Assembly: GCA_040754075.1 (NCBI GenBank)
Contig: JBFMDH010000030.1
Location: forward strand, 1 to 64,000
Direction of reading: 5' to 3'
Length of the DNA stretch: 64,000 nucleotides
Source of the DNA: Acidobacteriota bacterium
GTDB lineage: Bacteria > Acidobacteriota > Blastocatellia > UBA7656
In this document: piece by piece, positions 62,346-64,000 of the stretch
How positions within the stretch are numbered: the first letter of the stretch is position 1
Layout: each line of letters begins with the position of its first letter
Program-made: the position numbers and the translations under genes
The notes under the pieces: model-generated
Databases searched by the model: none
The model's input: the letters and a program-made list of their open reading frames with translations, nothing else
Told to the model about the DNA's origin: nothing

Positions 62346-63152
62346 ATGGCGAATTCCAAAAAAGTGCAACAGGCGAAATATCTGGAAATTCTTATAAAGA
62401 AAATAGAGATATGCCGCAACTACAAACCTAAATTCGGACAGGGGAAAGAAGTTTCGCTTGAAGAGTTTCAAACTTTATATGGTACAGATCCGTTTTATTC
62501 CTGGTTTGGAATGGATGATTCCTTAATATATGCAGCACATAAGGCGGCTGGCGGCATAACATCTCTGTACCGCCAAGTTGGAATCGGATGCGAACAACTA
62601 TTTCGGCAAATCTTGCAAGACCAGCTTGGATTAACAAACGAACAAGTACGCTGGGCGTATGAATTGCAAGCTGATGTTGGTAAGGTTCGTACGCTCTCGC
62701 TGGATGGTCGTATTGAAATTGAAGACATAGCTTCCAAAGAATATAGAACCAAAGTGACGGACTGGCTTACACAAGCTGTAGCGAAAAAATCGCTAGATGC
62801 AAAGATAGCTAGTGCTTTGAAAGGGGCGGTCTTTGAAGTGCGTCAAGGTTACAAAAGCAAAGATTCCAAACGTCAGAATGCAGACATCAGTAATGCGGGT
62901 ATTGCATATGCACAAGGGTATTTGCCGGTTGTTTTAATGCTTTCTACACAAATTGATAGTGATGTTGCTGAGCGATACGCTCATGCAGGTTGGCTGATTC
63001 TTCGCGGTAACCTTGATGAATCGCCGATTTCATCAACGTACGCTTTTTGTAAGCGGGTGCTCAAATATGATTTGGCCGCATTTTTGAAAACTAACTCAAT
63101 GCAATTAAAACGGATTGTGGAACAAGTGGTAGAGTCTTTATTGAAAGCTTGA
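62346..63152 (+). CDS. Probable type II restriction endonuclease, family unrecognised
   Basis: 268 residues. The middle is helical (EEFQTLYGTDPFYSWFGMDD), and GAVFEVRQGYKSKDSKRQNA near residues 160-180 has a spaced acidic/lysine pattern compatible with a PD-(D/E)xK core, though the family is not one I know. The methyltransferase gene starts 13 bases downstream on the same strand, which is the main reason for the call. AT-rich composition supports horizontal acquisition. Confidence 0.65.
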   Translation: MANSKKVQQAKYLEILIKKIEICRNYKPKFGQGKEVSLEEFQTLYGTDPFYSWFGMDDSLIYAAHKAAGGITSLYRQVGIGCEQLFRQILQDQLGLTNEQVRWAYELQADVGKVRTLSLDGRIEIEDIASKEYRTKVTDWLTQAVAKKSLDAKIASALKGAVFEVRQGYKSKDSKRQNADISNAGIAYAQGYLPVVLMLSTQIDSDVAERYAHAGWLILRGNLDESPISSTYAFCKRVLKYDLAAFLKTNSMQLKRIVEQVVESLLKA

Positions 63153-63165
63153 ATAATGGATTTCT

Positions 63166-64000
63166 ATGGTAACAACAAAAGCTGAATTGACATTCAAACA
63201 TAATCTGAACTATGGAAGACATGGTTGGCTGAGACTCACCCCTGCTTATTCGGTAAAAGTCGTTCACAAAATTCTTGAAGAAAATCGTTGGATTAGACAT
63301 GTCCTTGATCCGTTTTCAGGTAGCGGTACAACCGGATTAGCCTGCGCAGAGCAGAATTTAAACTGCGATTTGTTGGATATTAATCCTTTTTTAATCTGGT
63401 TTGCAGAAGTTAAAACGGCAAACTATAGCGAAGCGCAATGTAGGGAAGCGCGAATCATAACTAGAGAGATTGCGCAAAAACTCAGTGAACCGAACTACAA
63501 TAATGAATTGTGGATGCCCGCAATTAAAAATATAGAGCGTTGGTGGCCAGCAACAGAACGCGCACTGCTGGCAGGAATTTATGATGGCATCCATAGACGA
63601 TTTCCGGAGAGAACTCCGGTAAGCGATATTTTGCTGGTTGCATTTTGTCGAACCTTAATCGAATGGTCTAATGCGGCATTCAACCATCAATCCATGTCTT
63701 TCAAAGAATCCGGTCCTTCACTTTTTGATTATGAAAACCGTTCGGTTTTACTGGAGAATTATTTAAACCTGACGGATAGAATAATTGAATCGGCAGCGTC
63801 TTACATCCCTGGTCGGGTTCAATCACGTTTGGCGGATTCGAGAGTTGTTCATAGAACGCAAGGGCGTTTGTATGATTGTGTGATTACTTCGCCACCATAT
63901 CCAAACCGAATGAGTTATATCAGAGAACTACGGCCTTATATGTATTGGCTTGGCTATCTGAAAGAGGCGAAAGAAGCAGGTGAACTGGATTGGCAAGCGA
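63166..64000 (+). CDS. DNA methyltransferase (cytosine-N4/adenine-N6 type), partial
   Basis: Open to the right edge; 278 codons are visible from ATG 63166. Motif I is VLDPFSGSGTTGLACAE, and motif IV is TSPPYPNRMSY, the arrangement of N4-cytosine or N6-adenine methyltransferases. It opens with TFKHNLNYGRHGWLRLTPAY. The start fits: an upstream ATG at 63156 is in another frame with a quick stop. With the gene at 62346 it makes a likely type II restriction-modification pair. The C-terminal part is outside the window. Confidence 0.92.
   Translation, partial: MVTTKAELTFKHNLNYGRHGWLRLTPAYSVKVVHKILEENRWIRHVLDPFSGSGTTGLACAEQNLNCDLLDINPFLIWFAEVKTANYSEAQCREARIITREIAQKLSEPNYNNELWMPAIKNIERWWPATERALLAGIYDGIHRRFPERTPVSDILLVAFCRTLIEWSNAAFNHQSMSFKESGPSLFDYENRSVLLENYLNLTDRIIESAASYIPGRVQSRLADSRVVHRTQGRLYDCVITSPPYPNRMSYIRELRPYMYWLGYLKEAKEAGELDWQA

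Overview
The window looks like chromosomal DNA from a Gram-negative, didermic heterotroph, most likely an acidobacterium of the Blastocatellia type. This is inference from gene style: a TamB-like/BamA-like outer-membrane pair, a serine/threonine kinase with TolB-like and TPR regions, an FHA-trypsin fusion, a PilZ protein with a J-like N-terminus, zinc-ribbon membrane proteins, PQQ-propeller proteins, and a pair of microcompartment vertex proteins. No rRNA, tRNA or CRISPR array was seen.

Layout. 1-3570 is an accessory, AT-leaning patch: the 3' end of an IS256-family transposase, then a cysteine-rich secreted protein, a secreted propeller-like protein and a polytopic GT-C-like membrane protein. 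3641-4252 holds two EutN/CcmL vertex proteins. 4417-20415 is mostly minus-strand housekeeping and cell-envelope genes: hslO, mogA/moaB-type, thpR, ppk1, an aminotransferase, the FHA-protease, tlyA, a PQQ propeller protein, an M15-like lipoprotein, zinc-ribbon proteins and a phosphoesterase. 20715-23362 is a plus-strand AraC/cupin/DoxX/MBL cluster. 23494-30006 is the xseA-xseB-ispA-dxs group on the minus strand, with a methyltransferase, an HNH nuclease and a MITE-like element inserted. 30136-33449 is a secreted amidohydrolase/PHP pair with a TIGR00725/LOG-like protein. 34097-42105 holds signalling genes and a 1270-residue HYR-type secreted protein. 42690-50853 carries ccsA/hemX-hemA-hemC, cmk, ribE, a decayed BrnT/BrnA module, ribBA, tatD and a VOC protein. 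51018-59092 is tamB-like, bamA-like and a SurA-N-like gene. Then come a small gene broken by a palindromic repeat, purF, a ComEC-type MBL protein with its DUF3006 partner, and a probable type II restriction-modification pair that runs off the right edge.

The most striking non-coding feature is a family of degenerate tandem heptanucleotide arrays at eight or more intergenic sites. The 7-nt word differs from site to site, but the 7-nt phase is kept, and most sites carry two arrays as inverted arms of a potential hairpin. Arrays run into start codons, N-termini or C-termini of eutN2, hslO, hemC, tlyA and the SurA-like gene. They resemble the STRR heptamers of heterocystous cyanobacteria. A second, REP-like family (core GCGGTCTTTGACCGC) occurs three times, and one copy lies inside a small gene.

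Other points for a second look: loss of two zinc-ligand cysteines in the GTP cyclohydrolase II half of RibBA, a brnT toxin pseudogene beside an intact brnA, and the cysteine-rich secreted cluster beside the IS256 end.
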